From Hymenobacter ginkgonis (GTDB lineage Bacteria > Bacteroidota > Bacteroidia > Cytophagales > Hymenobacteraceae): a DNA stretch of 64,000 nucleotides. This document shows positions 43,979 to 52,838 of the stretch, piece after piece. How positions within the stretch are numbered: position 1 is the first letter of the stretch; each line of letters opens with the position of its first letter. Under the pieces are notes generated by a model. It made no database searches and was not told the DNA's origin. It saw only the letters and a program-made list of their open reading frames with translations. Location of the stretch: positions 124,001 to 188,000 of the forward strand of contig NZ_WQKZ01000004.1 of the NCBI RefSeq assembly GCF_009755225.1. Reading direction: 5' to 3'. Position numbers and translations under genes: made by a program.

Positions 43979-44351
43979 TTAGCTTGGTATAGCACTAAGT
44001 CAAACTAGTGTTAACCTAATAATAATAAAAAGCTCCACTTAACGGTGGAGCTTTTTTTGTGTTTACAGTCAAGCAATTGTTTAAAAAATCGTACTGATGA
44101 AATAATGTACTTAATCGCAACCAAATGTACCTTACTATTCGTAAACGGGTGCTTCATTAAAACTATTTGAAGACATTAACCACTAATAAACTTATTACAG
44201 TATAATTCACATACTCTAAGAGCGATAAATAAGCTTAGCTATTTTAACGGAATAAGCGTATAATCCAAAAATTAGTTTGTTATTTTAAACTTCTGAACCG
44301 CTTCCTACGTCTAGGGGCAATAAGCTCTTTCCACCTTTTTCTTTCTTCACC
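43979..44351. other. AT-rich gene-free region
   Basis: The first part holds the terminator at 44027-44058. From about 44060 to 44280 the sequence is strikingly AT-rich compared with its surroundings. I saw no ORF with a signal or motif, no tRNA and no clear operator. A promoter for the gene at 44352 may lie near 44270-44330 but no consensus was convincing. Confidence 0.6.
44027..44058 (+). terminator. Intrinsic terminator of the small lipoprotein gene
   Basis: AAAAAGCTCCAC and GTGGAGCTTTTTTT form a stem with loop TTAACG and a strong T tract. Confidence 0.92.
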
Positions 44352-44627
44352 ATGAAAAACCTTCTTCTCCTTGCCTTCTTGGCAGGCGCTACGGCTGTAG
44401 AAGCTGCTCCGTTGGCCCCAGTGTCTACGACCCACGTAAACCAGGACCAAACCCCCGACAAAAAAGACTTGAAGCGTCAGCGCAAACTGCGCAAGCAAAC
44501 GGGCCCGGAAGTGTACAAAGGCACGGTAGCTAACCAAAACCGCATCATCAACGACGCCCCCGGCGCAAACAAAGATGACGACGGCGACGACTCGCCCCGC
44601 AAGAGCAAACGCTCGAAGAAGCAATAG
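44352..44627 (+). CDS. Small secreted basic protein
   Basis: 91 residues: signal peptide MKNLLLLAFLAGATAVEA with probable cleavage after VEA, then a mature part with charged stretches (DKKDLKRQRKLRKQTG and DDDGDDSPRKSKRSKKQ). No family recognised. It has a terminator immediately after. Confidence 0.7.
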   Translation: MKNLLLLAFLAGATAVEAAPLAPVSTTHVNQDQTPDKKDLKRQRKLRKQTGPEVYKGTVANQNRIINDAPGANKDDDGDDSPRKSKRSKKQ

Positions 44628-44644
44628 CTTACGCTGATTACTAC

Positions 44645-44678
44645 ACAAAAAAGCCGGCCCCAAAGCCGGCTTTTTGTG
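44645..44678. terminator. Bidirectional terminator
   Basis: ACAAAAAAGCCGGC pairs with GCCGGCTTTTTGT around the loop CCCAAA. It lies between convergent genes and has A and T tracts on both sides. Confidence 0.9.
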
Positions 44679-44680
44679 GT

Positions 44681-45247
44681 TTAGCCCAAGCGGCGGCGTA
44701 GCAAGCCTTCCACCGTTTCTACCAAACGGCGAGGCTCATAGGTGCGCCAGGGCAAATCGTCGAGCTCGCCCCCAAAGTTGATATAATTGTCCAGGTTATA
44801 TTGGCTCATTTCGCGGCGCACGTGCTCTTGAAAATTGACGCCTGCAATCCAACCGTCTTCTACTTCTTCAAACCACTCCTCGTAGTAGCTATCGTCGGAC
44901 CCGTGAAAATTAAACACGTTTTCACCGATGAGAATAAAGCGCTTGATGCCTTCGTGCAACATCACATCTAAGATGTTGCGCTTCAAGCTCATAATATCGT
45001 TCTCAATGGCGTCGTTCCACTCCCCAATAAATTCGAGCACGGCCGTATGGTCGTCGTAATCAACCCACAGTATTTTTAGAAACAGCGTATCTGATTCTAA
45101 GCTATCCCATTGAGGGTGAATATAGTAGCCATAGATAGTGTTAGAGAACGTGTCTAGGCTATACTCGGCGCCAAACAGCGGCGAGCGCTCGTCCTCGGTG
45201 GCGGAATACTGGTCAATCCAATTGTAGTGGGGTTCGATGGTATGCAT
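44681..45247 (-). CDS. Conserved hypothetical acidic protein
   Basis: 188 residues from ATG 45247 (MHTIEPHYNWIDQYSATEDE). A soluble protein rich in acidic residues and aromatics (GSDDSYYEEWFEEVEDGWIA, LFLKILWVDYDDHTAVLEFI). The composition and pattern look like a Bacteroidota-restricted conserved family, but no domain is recognised. No signal peptide. It is alone on this strand; murQ lies upstream, 128 bases away. Confidence 0.75.
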   Translation of the reverse strand: MHTIEPHYNWIDQYSATEDERSPLFGAEYSLDTFSNTIYGYYIHPQWDSLESDTLFLKILWVDYDDHTAVLEFIGEWNDAIENDIMSLKRNILDVMLHEGIKRFILIGENVFNFHGSDDSYYEEWFEEVEDGWIAGVNFQEHVRREMSQYNLDNYINFGGELDDLPWRTYEPRRLVETVEGLLRRRLG

Positions 45248-45375
45248 AGCAAAAGGGCGAAATGAGGCCGGCCCCTTTGCCAAAACGCTCGTGCGGCCGA
45301 ATCGTTCGGGTTTAAGGCACCCAGCTGCAATAACCTATTGGCAGTCAATAAACTGAATTAACCTGCAGGGAGTGG

Positions 45376-46173
45376 CTATTGGCGAGCCAGCAGAGCGGCC
45401 CGCACCGAGCCATGCGCCCGGAGCAGTTCGGCTGCTTCAGCCTGCGCAATCCCCAACTCGTCCATCAGCATGCGTTGGCCGCGTTCTACCAGCTTCTCGT
45501 TGCTGAGCTGCATGTCTACCATTTTGTTGCCGCGCACACGGCCCAAGCGAATAAAAGTGGCCGTTGTGAGCATATTAAGCACCAGTTTTTGCGCCGTGCC
45601 GGCCTTGAGCCGAGTGCTACCCGTCAGAAATTCGGGCCCGGTTACTACTTCCACTGGCCACTCGCAGGCCGCCGCCACGGCCGAGCCTGCGTTGCACACT
45701 ACGCAGCCGGTAGCAAGGCCCGCGGCCCGCGCCGCTTGCAGCCCGCCTATCACGTAGGGCGTGCGGCCCGACGCGGCAATGCCGACTAGTACGTCTTTCT
45801 CGTTTGCGCTAAACTGCTGTAAGTCCAGCCAGGCCTGCGTCTCATTGTCTTCCGCGCCTTCTACTGCCTGCCGAATAGCTCCATCGCCACCAGCCATAAT
45901 GCCCACCACTAGCCCCGCTGGCACGCCAAACGTAGGCGGGCACTCCGAAGCATCAACCACCCCCAGGCGCCCGCTGGTGCCCGCCCCGATGTAGAACAGC
46001 CGCCCGCCGGCTTGCAGCCGCGTCACGGTAACTTCCACCAGCTTTTCGAGCTGGGGTAGGGCCTTCGCCACGGCTAGCGGCACCGTCTGGTCGAGCTGGT
46101 TCATGCCCGCCAAAATGGCCGCGGTGGGCAGGCTTTCGAGGTTATTATATTCGGAAGGCGTTTCGGTAGTCAC
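45376..46173 (-). CDS. murQ: N-acetylmuramic acid 6-phosphate etherase
   Basis: 265 residues, slightly shorter than E. coli MurQ (298). SIS domain: RLFYIGAGTSGRLGVVDASE, DNETQAWLDLQQFSANEKDV, VGIAASGRTPYVIGGL, LTGSTRLKAGTAQKLVLNML and the C-terminal helical part (VNMQ-type MQLSNEKLVERGQRML). MurQ splits the lactyl ether of MurNAc-6-phosphate for cell-wall recycling. Partner genes murP or anmK are not in the window. Confidence 0.94.
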   Translation of the reverse strand: MTTETPSEYNNLESLPTAAILAGMNQLDQTVPLAVAKALPQLEKLVEVTVTRLQAGGRLFYIGAGTSGRLGVVDASECPPTFGVPAGLVVGIMAGGDGAIRQAVEGAEDNETQAWLDLQQFSANEKDVLVGIAASGRTPYVIGGLQAARAAGLATGCVVCNAGSAVAAACEWPVEVVTGPEFLTGSTRLKAGTAQKLVLNMLTTATFIRLGRVRGNKMVDMQLSNEKLVERGQRMLMDELGIAQAEAAELLRAHGSVRAALLARQ

Positions 46174-46222
46174 GAGAAGGGAGTTAGTAGAAGAAGGGGG
46201 TAGGGGCCTGCGGCATAGCTAT

Positions 46223-46474
46223 TTAATTTTTCAGCAGACCAATCACGGCAAACTTATCAAACACGGTAGCCAGGTGCGGCGCATCTTCGTCTAGCTCGCG
46301 GGTGAGGTCTTGGCCGGCCCAGTGCTCGTAGTGGTTGCCGCGCTGCCACAGGCGCGAGCGAGTGACGTCGTAAATCTGGCCTTGGTAGGCCACCCATATT
46401 TCGTCGCGGTCCTGGCCATTGCGGAGCGCTAGCTGCGACCGAGTATAAAGCGGTAGTGGGTCGTTATCAATCAT
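46223..46474 (-). CDS. Cytochrome b5-like haem-binding domain protein
   Basis: 83 residues. YTRSQLALRNGQDRDEIWVA, YQGQIYDVTRS, HYEHWAGQDLTRELDEDAPH and VIGLL follow the cytochrome b5 fold, with the two likely axial histidines in GNHYEHW and DAPH. The canonical HPGG is replaced by NHYEH, as in the bacterial steroid/haem-binding subgroup. It is soluble, with no membrane anchor. It is 12 bases from the next gene upstream (the arginase-fold protein), so possibly cotranscribed. Partner unknown. Confidence 0.82.
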   Translation of the reverse strand: MIDNDPLPLYTRSQLALRNGQDRDEIWVAYQGQIYDVTRSRLWQRGNHYEHWAGQDLTRELDEDAPHLATVFDKFAVIGLLKN

Positions 46475-46486
46475 CTTGCTACCCCC

Positions 46487-47671
46487 CTAGCCAAGTAAAG
46501 CTTGCGTACGAATCCAGCGTTGGGGGAGGTCGCCTTGGGCGGCGTGCAGGTAGTCTTGGTGCGTGCAGGGCACAATGCGCTTCACTGAGTGGTCGGCCAT
46601 GCTTTCAACTTCCATCCACCACTTATCGGTATCGGAGCGGCGCGACTTATAAAAGACCAGCTCGGTGGGCGTGCCGCGGCCTGTGCCGGGTAGCACCAGC
46701 GTATAGGTGAGAAAGCGGTAGGTACCGAAACCTGTTTCGGGCCGGCGGTGGTGGTGGCCCTCAATAAAATACCAGAGCATAGTGGCCAGCGTAGAGGCGG
46801 CCAAGCCGTGTGGGTCGTGGTCGGGCCGGTAGCCGTAGAGGCCGATGGACGTCAGCTGCTCGTTGTGGCCCGCGTACCAGCATAGCTGCGCCGCATCCTC
46901 ATTGCCCAGGCCGAAAGGGCTAGCGGGGTAGTAGCCGGGCGCATCCTGCCAGCGAATTGCCGCAATGTCGATACTCAAAAAATTGGCCTGCCGCAGGACC
47001 GGCTCCGCCAAGCGGCGGTCGGTACGCAGCTCGCCCACGCTCATGGTTTCGAAGTGCAGCTTCTCGAAGGCCGTCAGCACATCGGGGGGGGTAAGATACT
47101 GCTGATGCCCCAGGTGCGCGCAGCTGAAAATGAAGTTGGGTTCGTGCACCAGCAAGCGCCGCAGGTGGCTGTCTTCGGGCGCGGTACCAGGGTGCGGCAT
47201 CGCCATGTCGGGCCGCGAGTCGATAACGGCGAAATTGATAGCGGGGGTAGGCTCGTGCTGCGGTTCGTAAGCCAGAAATTGGCCGTAGTCGAGGTCGTGG
47301 CCGCCACCCAGCAGTATGGGTATTGTATTGGCTTCCAGCAAAGCGGCTACTATTTCGCGCAGCCGCTGGTAGGTATCCTCCAGGCTGAGGCCGGGGCGCA
47401 GATTGCCCAAATCAACGAGGCGCAGCGGGCCGCTACCCCGCTGCATTTGGTAGAAGCGCTCGCGCACGCGGTTGGCGCCGTGGCAGCCGGGTGGTGGGGC
47501 CCCCGCGGCCGTGCCGCGCCACTCGTCTAGGCCAATGAGGGCGAGGTCGGCAGCGCGCCAATCGGGAAAAGTTTCGGCAAAGCGCGTAACATAAGCCGCT
47601 ACCGTGGTGGGCGCGGCCGAAGCAGCAGTCAGCTCGTCGGGTAAAGAATCAAAAAACAGGGCCAGGTTCAT
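46487..47671 (-). CDS. Arginase-fold protein with degenerate metal site (Bacteroidota formimidoylglutamase-like)
   Basis: 394 residues from ATG 47671. It follows the arginase/agmatinase/HutG fold: IPILLGGGHDLDYGQFLAYE, INFAVIDSRPDMAMPHPGTA, FLSIDIAAIRWQDAPGYYPA. In active members the metal ligands are GGDHS, DAHxD and SxDxDxxDP; here they are GGGHD, DSRPD and SIDIAAI, so most Mn ligands are missing. Members of this type, conserved in Bacteroidota, are annotated as formimidoylglutamase but are probably not ureohydrolases. No hut genes are adjacent. Confidence 0.85.
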   Translation of the reverse strand: MNLALFFDSLPDELTAASAAPTTVAAYVTRFAETFPDWRAADLALIGLDEWRGTAAGAPPPGCHGANRVRERFYQMQRGSGPLRLVDLGNLRPGLSLEDTYQRLREIVAALLEANTIPILLGGGHDLDYGQFLAYEPQHEPTPAINFAVIDSRPDMAMPHPGTAPEDSHLRRLLVHEPNFIFSCAHLGHQQYLTPPDVLTAFEKLHFETMSVGELRTDRRLAEPVLRQANFLSIDIAAIRWQDAPGYYPASPFGLGNEDAAQLCWYAGHNEQLTSIGLYGYRPDHDPHGLAASTLATMLWYFIEGHHHRRPETGFGTYRFLTYTLVLPGTGRGTPTELVFYKSRRSDTDKWWMEVESMADHSVKRIVPCTHQDYLHAAQGDLPQRWIRTQALLG

Positions 47672-47823
47672 CAGCAAGCGCGGCGGGGCGCCGTCAAATT
47701 TACGCCTTCCCCCGTCCAGATTAGCTTTTTGGCCCCGCGCATTCCGAGGCAGGGAGAGATTTTAGGGAAAAACCTGTTTCTTTAGCACCGTATTCCCACG
47801 CCGCCGCTTTTTGCCTTGTTTTT

Positions 47824-49587
47824 ATGGACGTCCGTCGCTCCTTCGATATTCTTGCCAATCAACTCGAAAAATTTCCTAAATCCGATGCCCTCGCTGCTAA
47901 AATCGACGGCCAGTATATGCCCCTCAGCACCCAGCAAGTGCAGGAGCAGACCGATTTAGTCAGCCTAGGCCTGCTTAGTCTAGGCCTAAAAAAAGACGAT
48001 AAGGTGGCCATTATCAGCATGAACCGGCCCGAGTGGCTGTTGGCTGATTTCGGGATTGCGCAAATCGGCGCTACCAGCGTGCCCATGTACCCCAGTATTA
48101 CGGTCGAGGATTATAAGTATATTTTTACTGATGCCGGAGTGCGGGCCGTGTTTGTGGCCGACGAGAAGCTGTACGAAAAGGTGAAGGAAGCCACGGCTGG
48201 CCTCGATATTCCACCGCAAAATGTATTTACGTTTGATAAAGTAGCCGGCGCGCGTCATTTTAGCGAGCTGTTAGCGCTCGGTAAGCAGGGTAAGGTTGCT
48301 GACCTGGTATCCCTCAAGGCCGCCGTGCAGCCCGACGACCTGCTCACGCTCATCTACACCAGTGGCACCACCGGCAACCCCAAGGGCGTGATGCTTAGCC
48401 ACGATAACTTGCTGAGTAACTGCCGCAGCTCATCGGCGGCAGTGCCGGTAGGCGCCAACGATAAAGCACTCAGCTTCTTACCGTTGTGCCATATTTTTGA
48501 GCGCATGGTCACGTACTTGTACATGATTCACGGGGTAAGCATTTACTACGCCGAGAGCATGGAAACCATTGCCGACAACCTGCGCGAAGTGCACCCCAGC
48601 ATTTTCACAACCGTGCCGCGCCTACTCGAGAAGGTATATGACAGAATTGTGGCCAAAGGCCACGAGCAAACTGGTATCAAACACAAGCTTTTCTTCTGGG
48701 CACTGGATTTGGGTTTGAAATATGATACCCAGAAGGACCAAGGATTTCTATACAATACCGAATTAGCATTAGCTAATAAGCTCATTTTCAATAAGTGGCG
48801 CGAGGCGCTAGGCGGCAGCCTGCGCTGCATCGTGAGCGGCGGCGGCGCGTTGCAGCCACGCTTAGCCCGTGTATTTTGGGCGGCCGGCATTCGGGTGATG
48901 GAGGGCTACGGCCTCACCGAAACCTCGCCGGTAATTGCCGTGAACGGCTACGAGGCGAAGGACAATATGATTGGCGCTGTCGGCCCGCTCATCGAAAATA
49001 TGGAGGTGAAAATCGCCGCCGACGGCGAGATTCTGACCAAATCCGCTTCCGTGATGAAGGGTTATTATAATAAACCCGAACTCACGGCCGAAGCCATCGA
49101 CCAAGACGGTTGGTTCCATACTGGCGACATTGGCGAGTTTGTCAACGGCCGTTTTCTCAAGATTACCGACCGCAAAAAGGAGATGTTCAAAACGTCGGGC
49201 GGCAAATATATTGCACCGCAAGTCATTGAAAACAAGATGAAAGAAGACCCCCTTATCGAGCAGATGATGGTGGTCGGCGCCGACCAGAAGTTTCCTGGCG
49301 CGCTCATCATTCCGGCCTTCGATGAGCTAAAAAAGTGGGCCACTAAGCACGGCGTAACCGCCACGACGAACGAGGAATTGGTGAAAGACGAGAAGGTATT
49401 GCACCTCTACCACGACCTCACGCTGCAATACAACAAAAGCTTCGCGCAGTGGGAACAGGTGAAAAAAATCGTGCTTTTACCCGAGCAGTGGACCGTAGAA
49501 ACCGGCGAGATGACACCGACCATGAAAGTGAAGCGAAAAATCATCACCGAAAACAACAAGGCAGTAATTGAGGGGCTATATAAATAG
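47824..49587 (+). CDS. Long-chain fatty acid-CoA ligase (AMP-forming)
   Basis: 587 residues. AMP-binding P-loop LIYTSGTTGNPKGVMLSH, A5 motif EGYGLTETSPVI, A7 GWFHTGDIGEFVNG and A8 FLKITDRKKEMFKTSGGKYI, all intact. FadD15-type size. It activates long-chain acids for beta-oxidation or lipid synthesis. It heads a cluster that continues with a MarR regulator and the beta-oxidation genes, though palindrome copy 9 lies between. Substrate range cannot be told. Confidence 0.93.
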   Translation: MDVRRSFDILANQLEKFPKSDALAAKIDGQYMPLSTQQVQEQTDLVSLGLLSLGLKKDDKVAIISMNRPEWLLADFGIAQIGATSVPMYPSITVEDYKYIFTDAGVRAVFVADEKLYEKVKEATAGLDIPPQNVFTFDKVAGARHFSELLALGKQGKVADLVSLKAAVQPDDLLTLIYTSGTTGNPKGVMLSHDNLLSNCRSSSAAVPVGANDKALSFLPLCHIFERMVTYLYMIHGVSIYYAESMETIADNLREVHPSIFTTVPRLLEKVYDRIVAKGHEQTGIKHKLFFWALDLGLKYDTQKDQGFLYNTELALANKLIFNKWREALGGSLRCIVSGGGALQPRLARVFWAAGIRVMEGYGLTETSPVIAVNGYEAKDNMIGAVGPLIENMEVKIAADGEILTKSASVMKGYYNKPELTAEAIDQDGWFHTGDIGEFVNGRFLKITDRKKEMFKTSGGKYIAPQVIENKMKEDPLIEQMMVVGADQKFPGALIIPAFDELKKWATKHGVTATTNEELVKDEKVLHLYHDLTLQYNKSFAQWEQVKKIVLLPEQWTVETGEMTPTMKVKRKIITENNKAVIEGLYK

Positions 49588-49604
49588 CCAGCACACACAA
49601 ATTC

Positions 49605-49692
49605 AGAACGTCCTGCTGAGCTTGCCCAAGCACCGCTACTGCTTTATCTAACGAGGCGAGCGAAGTGTTTGAGCAAGCTCAGTAGGACGTTC
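49605..49692. repeat. Interspersed palindrome, copy 9
   Basis: The left arm AGAACGTCCTGCTGAGCTTG and the right arm CAAGCTCAGTAGGACGTTCT differ by one base; the inner part diverges. The CCTGCTGAGC subtype is shared with copy 4. It lies between the ligase gene and the MarR gene. Confidence 0.9.
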
Positions 49693-49723
49693 TTTCATTT
49701 TTTAAATGCGGCCCAACTAGTAT

Positions 49724-49735
49724 GCAAGCCTAACA
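49724..49735. promoter_or_regulatory. Candidate MarR-type operator, GCAAGCCTAACA, at the marR promoter
   Basis: The same 12-mer recurs exactly at 54229-54240 and with one change at 54161-54172, upstream of the acyl-CoA dehydrogenase. Here it sits 10 bases before TATGTTTA (49746-49753), a near -7 element. This makes it a candidate binding site for the adjacent MarR protein and a shared operator for the fatty-acid regulon. Confidence 0.5.
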
Positions 49736-49771
49736 AAATTCTTCGTATGTTTACCGCACTTTCGCTGCGAT

Positions 49772-50248
49772 ATGAAACCCGAAGAAACCGTTGATTACAA
49801 CATTAAAGTAGCCTGGCACGCCATTTCGCGCATGTACAATACGCAGGCGGCCCGCTACGACATCACCACGAGCATCGGCTTCGTGCTGCTGAACATCGAC
49901 CAGGAGCTGGGCACACCTGCCACCAAAATCGCGCCGCTGCTAGGCCTCGAAACCCGCTCGCTGACGCGCATTTTGCGCAGCATGGAGGAAAAAGGCCTGA
50001 TTTACAAGCAAGCCGATACCCAGGATAAACGCTCGGTGCGCATTTTCCTGACCGAGCTAGGCTTGGAGAAAAAAGAAATCTCGCGCCAAACGGTACGGCA
50101 TTTCAACCTCAAGGTGCGCGAAAAAATCCCGCAGAACCAGTTGGATAGCTTCTTCAAGGTAGCCAGCCAGATTACGAGCATGATTGAGGGTAAGACGCTC
50201 TTTGATGACTTTGAGTTGAAGCCGCTACGCAAGGAAACGCCGGCTTAG
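49772..50248 (+). CDS. MarR family transcriptional regulator
   Basis: 158 residues with the winged-helix MarR core: DITTSIGFVLLNIDQELGTP, TKIAPLLGLETRSLTRILRS, MEEKGLIYKQADTQDKRSVR and ELGLEKKEISRQTVRHFNLK. The wing contains the typical DxRSxR (DKRSVR). It lies between the acyl-CoA synthetase and the beta-oxidation genes, so acyl-CoA or fatty-acid sensing is the likely role, by context. Confidence 0.9.
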   Translation: MKPEETVDYNIKVAWHAISRMYNTQAARYDITTSIGFVLLNIDQELGTPATKIAPLLGLETRSLTRILRSMEEKGLIYKQADTQDKRSVRIFLTELGLEKKEISRQTVRHFNLKVREKIPQNQLDSFFKVASQITSMIEGKTLFDDFELKPLRKETPA

Positions 50249-50319
50249 CACTCCATTAATTTATTGAGAATTAGCTTATTCCCACCCAACGCGGTCTGCA
50301 AAGCCCGCGCTATTTCCAT

Positions 50320-52728
50320 ATGAAACGAATCATCAAGAAAGTTGCCGTGCTGGGCTCGGGCGTGATGGGCTCGCGCATTGCCTGCCACTTCGCTAACATC
50401 GGTGTGCAAGTGCTTTTGCTCGACATTGCGCCGAAGGAGTTGACGCCAGACGAGGAAAAAAAGGGTCTGAAGCTAGATGCGCCCGCCGTGCGCAACCGCA
50501 TCGTGAACAGTGCGTTGCAGGCTGCGGTGGTGGCCAACCCGTCGCCGCTCTACCGCAAGAGCGAAGCCAGCCGCATCAAAACCGGCAATTTTGACGACAA
50601 CCTGAAGGATATTGCCTCGTGCGACTGGGTAATTGAAGTAGTAGTAGAGCGGCTCGACATCAAGAAGAGCATTTACGAGCGCGTAGAGCAGTTCCGCAAG
50701 AAAGGCACGCTCATCACGAGCAATACCAGCGGCATTCCAATTCACTTGCTGGCCGAGGGCCGCTCCGAAGATTTTACGCAGCACTTCTGCGGCACGCACT
50801 TCTTCAACCCGCCGCGGTATTTGAAGCTGCTCGAAATCATCCCTACCCCCGCTACCAAGCCCGAGGTCATTGATTTCTTGCTGCACTACGGCGACTTGTA
50901 CCTGGGTAAAACGGTAGTACTGGCCAAGGACACGCCGGGCTTCATCGCCAACCGCGTGGGCGTGTTTGCCCTGCTCGACGCCATGCAGACCATGCAGAAG
51001 CTGGGCCTGACGGTGGAAGAAACCGACAAGCTAACCGGCCCGGTTATCGGCCACGCCAAGTCCGCTACGCTGCGCACGTCCGACGTGGTCGGCCTTGATA
51101 CGACTATTAATGTGGCCAACGGCCTGGCCCAAGGCCTGCCCGACGACGAGGCGAAAGACGTATTCGTGCTGCCCGATTTCGTGCAGAAAATGGGCGAGAA
51201 TAAGTGGCTGGGCGACAAGACCGGCCAAGGCTTTTATAAGAAAGTAAAAGGCGAGGGTGGCAAGTCGGAAATCCACGCGCTCGACCTCAATACGCTGGAA
51301 TACAAGCCGAGCCAGAAGGTAAAATTTGCCACGCTGGAGCTGACTAAGACCATCGATAAGCTCGCCGACCGCTTCAAAGTTTTGGTGGGGGGTAAGGACA
51401 AAGCCGGCGAGTTTTATCGCCTGAGCTTCGGCAGCCTGTTTGCCTACGTGAGCAACCGCGTGCCCGAAATTGCGGACCAGCTTTACAAGATTGACGACGC
51501 GCTACGTGCCGGCTTCGGCTGGGAACTGGGCCCTTTTGAAACCTGGGATGCCTTGGGCGTAGAAGTGGGGGTAGGGCTGGCGCAAGCCGCCGGCCGCACC
51601 GTGGCGCCGTGGGTAGAAGAAATGCTAGCGGCGGGCAACCAGACCTTTTATAAGTTGAATGCCAGCGGCGTGCGCGAATTCTACGACAAGGAAAGCAAGC
51701 AGTACCAGCCGGTGTCGGGGGTAGCGAATTTTATCATTCTCGACAACCTGCGGGCCAGCGGCAAAGTGCTGTGGAAGAACGCCGGCGCTTCGGTCATCGA
51801 CCTCGGCGATGGTATTCTGAATGTGGAGTTCCACTCAAAGATGAACTCGCTGGGCACCGATGTTATCCAGGGTCTTTTGAAGGGCGTAGAGCTAGCCGAA
51901 AACGGTTACCGCGGCCTTGTAGTGGGCAACGACGCGCCGAATTTCTCGGCCGGCGCCAACCTAGGCCTCGTGTACATGCAGGCGCTGGAGCAGGAGTTTG
52001 ACGAGCTGAATATGATGATTCAGCAGTTTCAGCAGGCCATGATGCGGATGCGCTACAGCAGCATTCCGGTGGTGGGTACGCCGCACGGCCTCACGCTGGG
52101 CGGCGGCTGCGAGCTCAACCTGCACTGCGACCGCGTGGTAGCGTCGGCCGAGTCGTATATCGGCCTCGTCGAATTTGGCGTGGGCCTGATACCCGGCGGC
52201 GGCGGCACTAAGGAAATGACCCTGCGCACGGCCCTCAAGCACGAGGAAGGGGAGCCAGAATTCAACTTACTGCGCAACACGTACATGACCATCAGCACGG
52301 CTAAGGTTTCGACTTCGGCGGCTGAAGCTTTTGACCTGGGCTTCCTGCGCCGGGGCGACGAAATTGTGGTAAACCCCAACCGCGTAATCGCCCAGGCCAA
52401 GGCCGCCGCCATCGAGCTAGCCGACGCTGGTTACTCGCAGCCCACCCAGAAAACCAACATCAAGGTGCACGGCAAGGGCGCGCTGGCAATGTTCCGCACC
52501 GGCGTGTACGCCATGCAGCAAGGCCAGTATATTTCAAAGCACGACGAACTGATTGCCAACAAGCTAGCTTACGTCATGTGCGGCGGCGACCTCTCCTCCC
52601 CTACCGAGGTGAGCGAGCAATACCTACTCGATTTGGAGCGCGAGGCGTTCCTCAGCCTCTGCGGCGAGCGCAAGACATTGGAGCGAATTCAGTCGATTCT
52701 GACTACTGGAAAGCCGCTACGCAATTAA
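50320..52728 (+). CDS. fadN: 3-hydroxyacyl-CoA dehydrogenase/enoyl-CoA hydratase (FadN-like)
   Basis: 802 residues. The N-terminal dehydrogenase has VAVLGSGVMGSRIACHFANI (NAD binding), GTHFFNPPRYLKLLEIIPTP and the second dehydrogenase domain (FGWELGPFETWDALG). The C-terminal hydratase (about 510-800) has NDAPNFSAGANLGLVYM, GGGCELNLHCDRVVASAESY and VEFGVGLIPGGGGTKE. This order, dehydrogenase first and hydratase last, is that of B. subtilis FadN and opposite to FadB/FadJ. It does the second and third steps of beta-oxidation. Thiolase and acyl-CoA dehydrogenase follow. Confidence 0.95.
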   Translation: MKRIIKKVAVLGSGVMGSRIACHFANIGVQVLLLDIAPKELTPDEEKKGLKLDAPAVRNRIVNSALQAAVVANPSPLYRKSEASRIKTGNFDDNLKDIASCDWVIEVVVERLDIKKSIYERVEQFRKKGTLITSNTSGIPIHLLAEGRSEDFTQHFCGTHFFNPPRYLKLLEIIPTPATKPEVIDFLLHYGDLYLGKTVVLAKDTPGFIANRVGVFALLDAMQTMQKLGLTVEETDKLTGPVIGHAKSATLRTSDVVGLDTTINVANGLAQGLPDDEAKDVFVLPDFVQKMGENKWLGDKTGQGFYKKVKGEGGKSEIHALDLNTLEYKPSQKVKFATLELTKTIDKLADRFKVLVGGKDKAGEFYRLSFGSLFAYVSNRVPEIADQLYKIDDALRAGFGWELGPFETWDALGVEVGVGLAQAAGRTVAPWVEEMLAAGNQTFYKLNASGVREFYDKESKQYQPVSGVANFIILDNLRASGKVLWKNAGASVIDLGDGILNVEFHSKMNSLGTDVIQGLLKGVELAENGYRGLVVGNDAPNFSAGANLGLVYMQALEQEFDELNMMIQQFQQAMMRMRYSSIPVVGTPHGLTLGGGCELNLHCDRVVASAESYIGLVEFGVGLIPGGGGTKEMTLRTALKHEEGEPEFNLLRNTYMTISTAKVSTSAAEAFDLGFLRRGDEIVVNPNRVIAQAKAAAIELADAGYSQPTQKTNIKVHGKGALAMFRTGVYAMQQGQYISKHDELIANKLAYVMCGGDLSSPTEVSEQYLLDLEREAFLSLCGERKTLERIQSILTTGKPLRN

Positions 52729-52838
52729 TTAGTTAGCACCGAATGGAAGGGGGTAGCAGGCGTGTTTCACTGTGAAAACGCTGCGCGCAACGCCTGCTAC
52801 CCTTTCACCTCGGCGCAAAAAAATCCCACCCTAGTATC

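Noticed and set aside
44060-44280. AT-rich island considered as horizontally acquired or as an origin
   Set aside because: No mobility gene, no repeated DnaA-box-like sites and no flanking direct repeats were seen; simple AT-rich spacer is enough.
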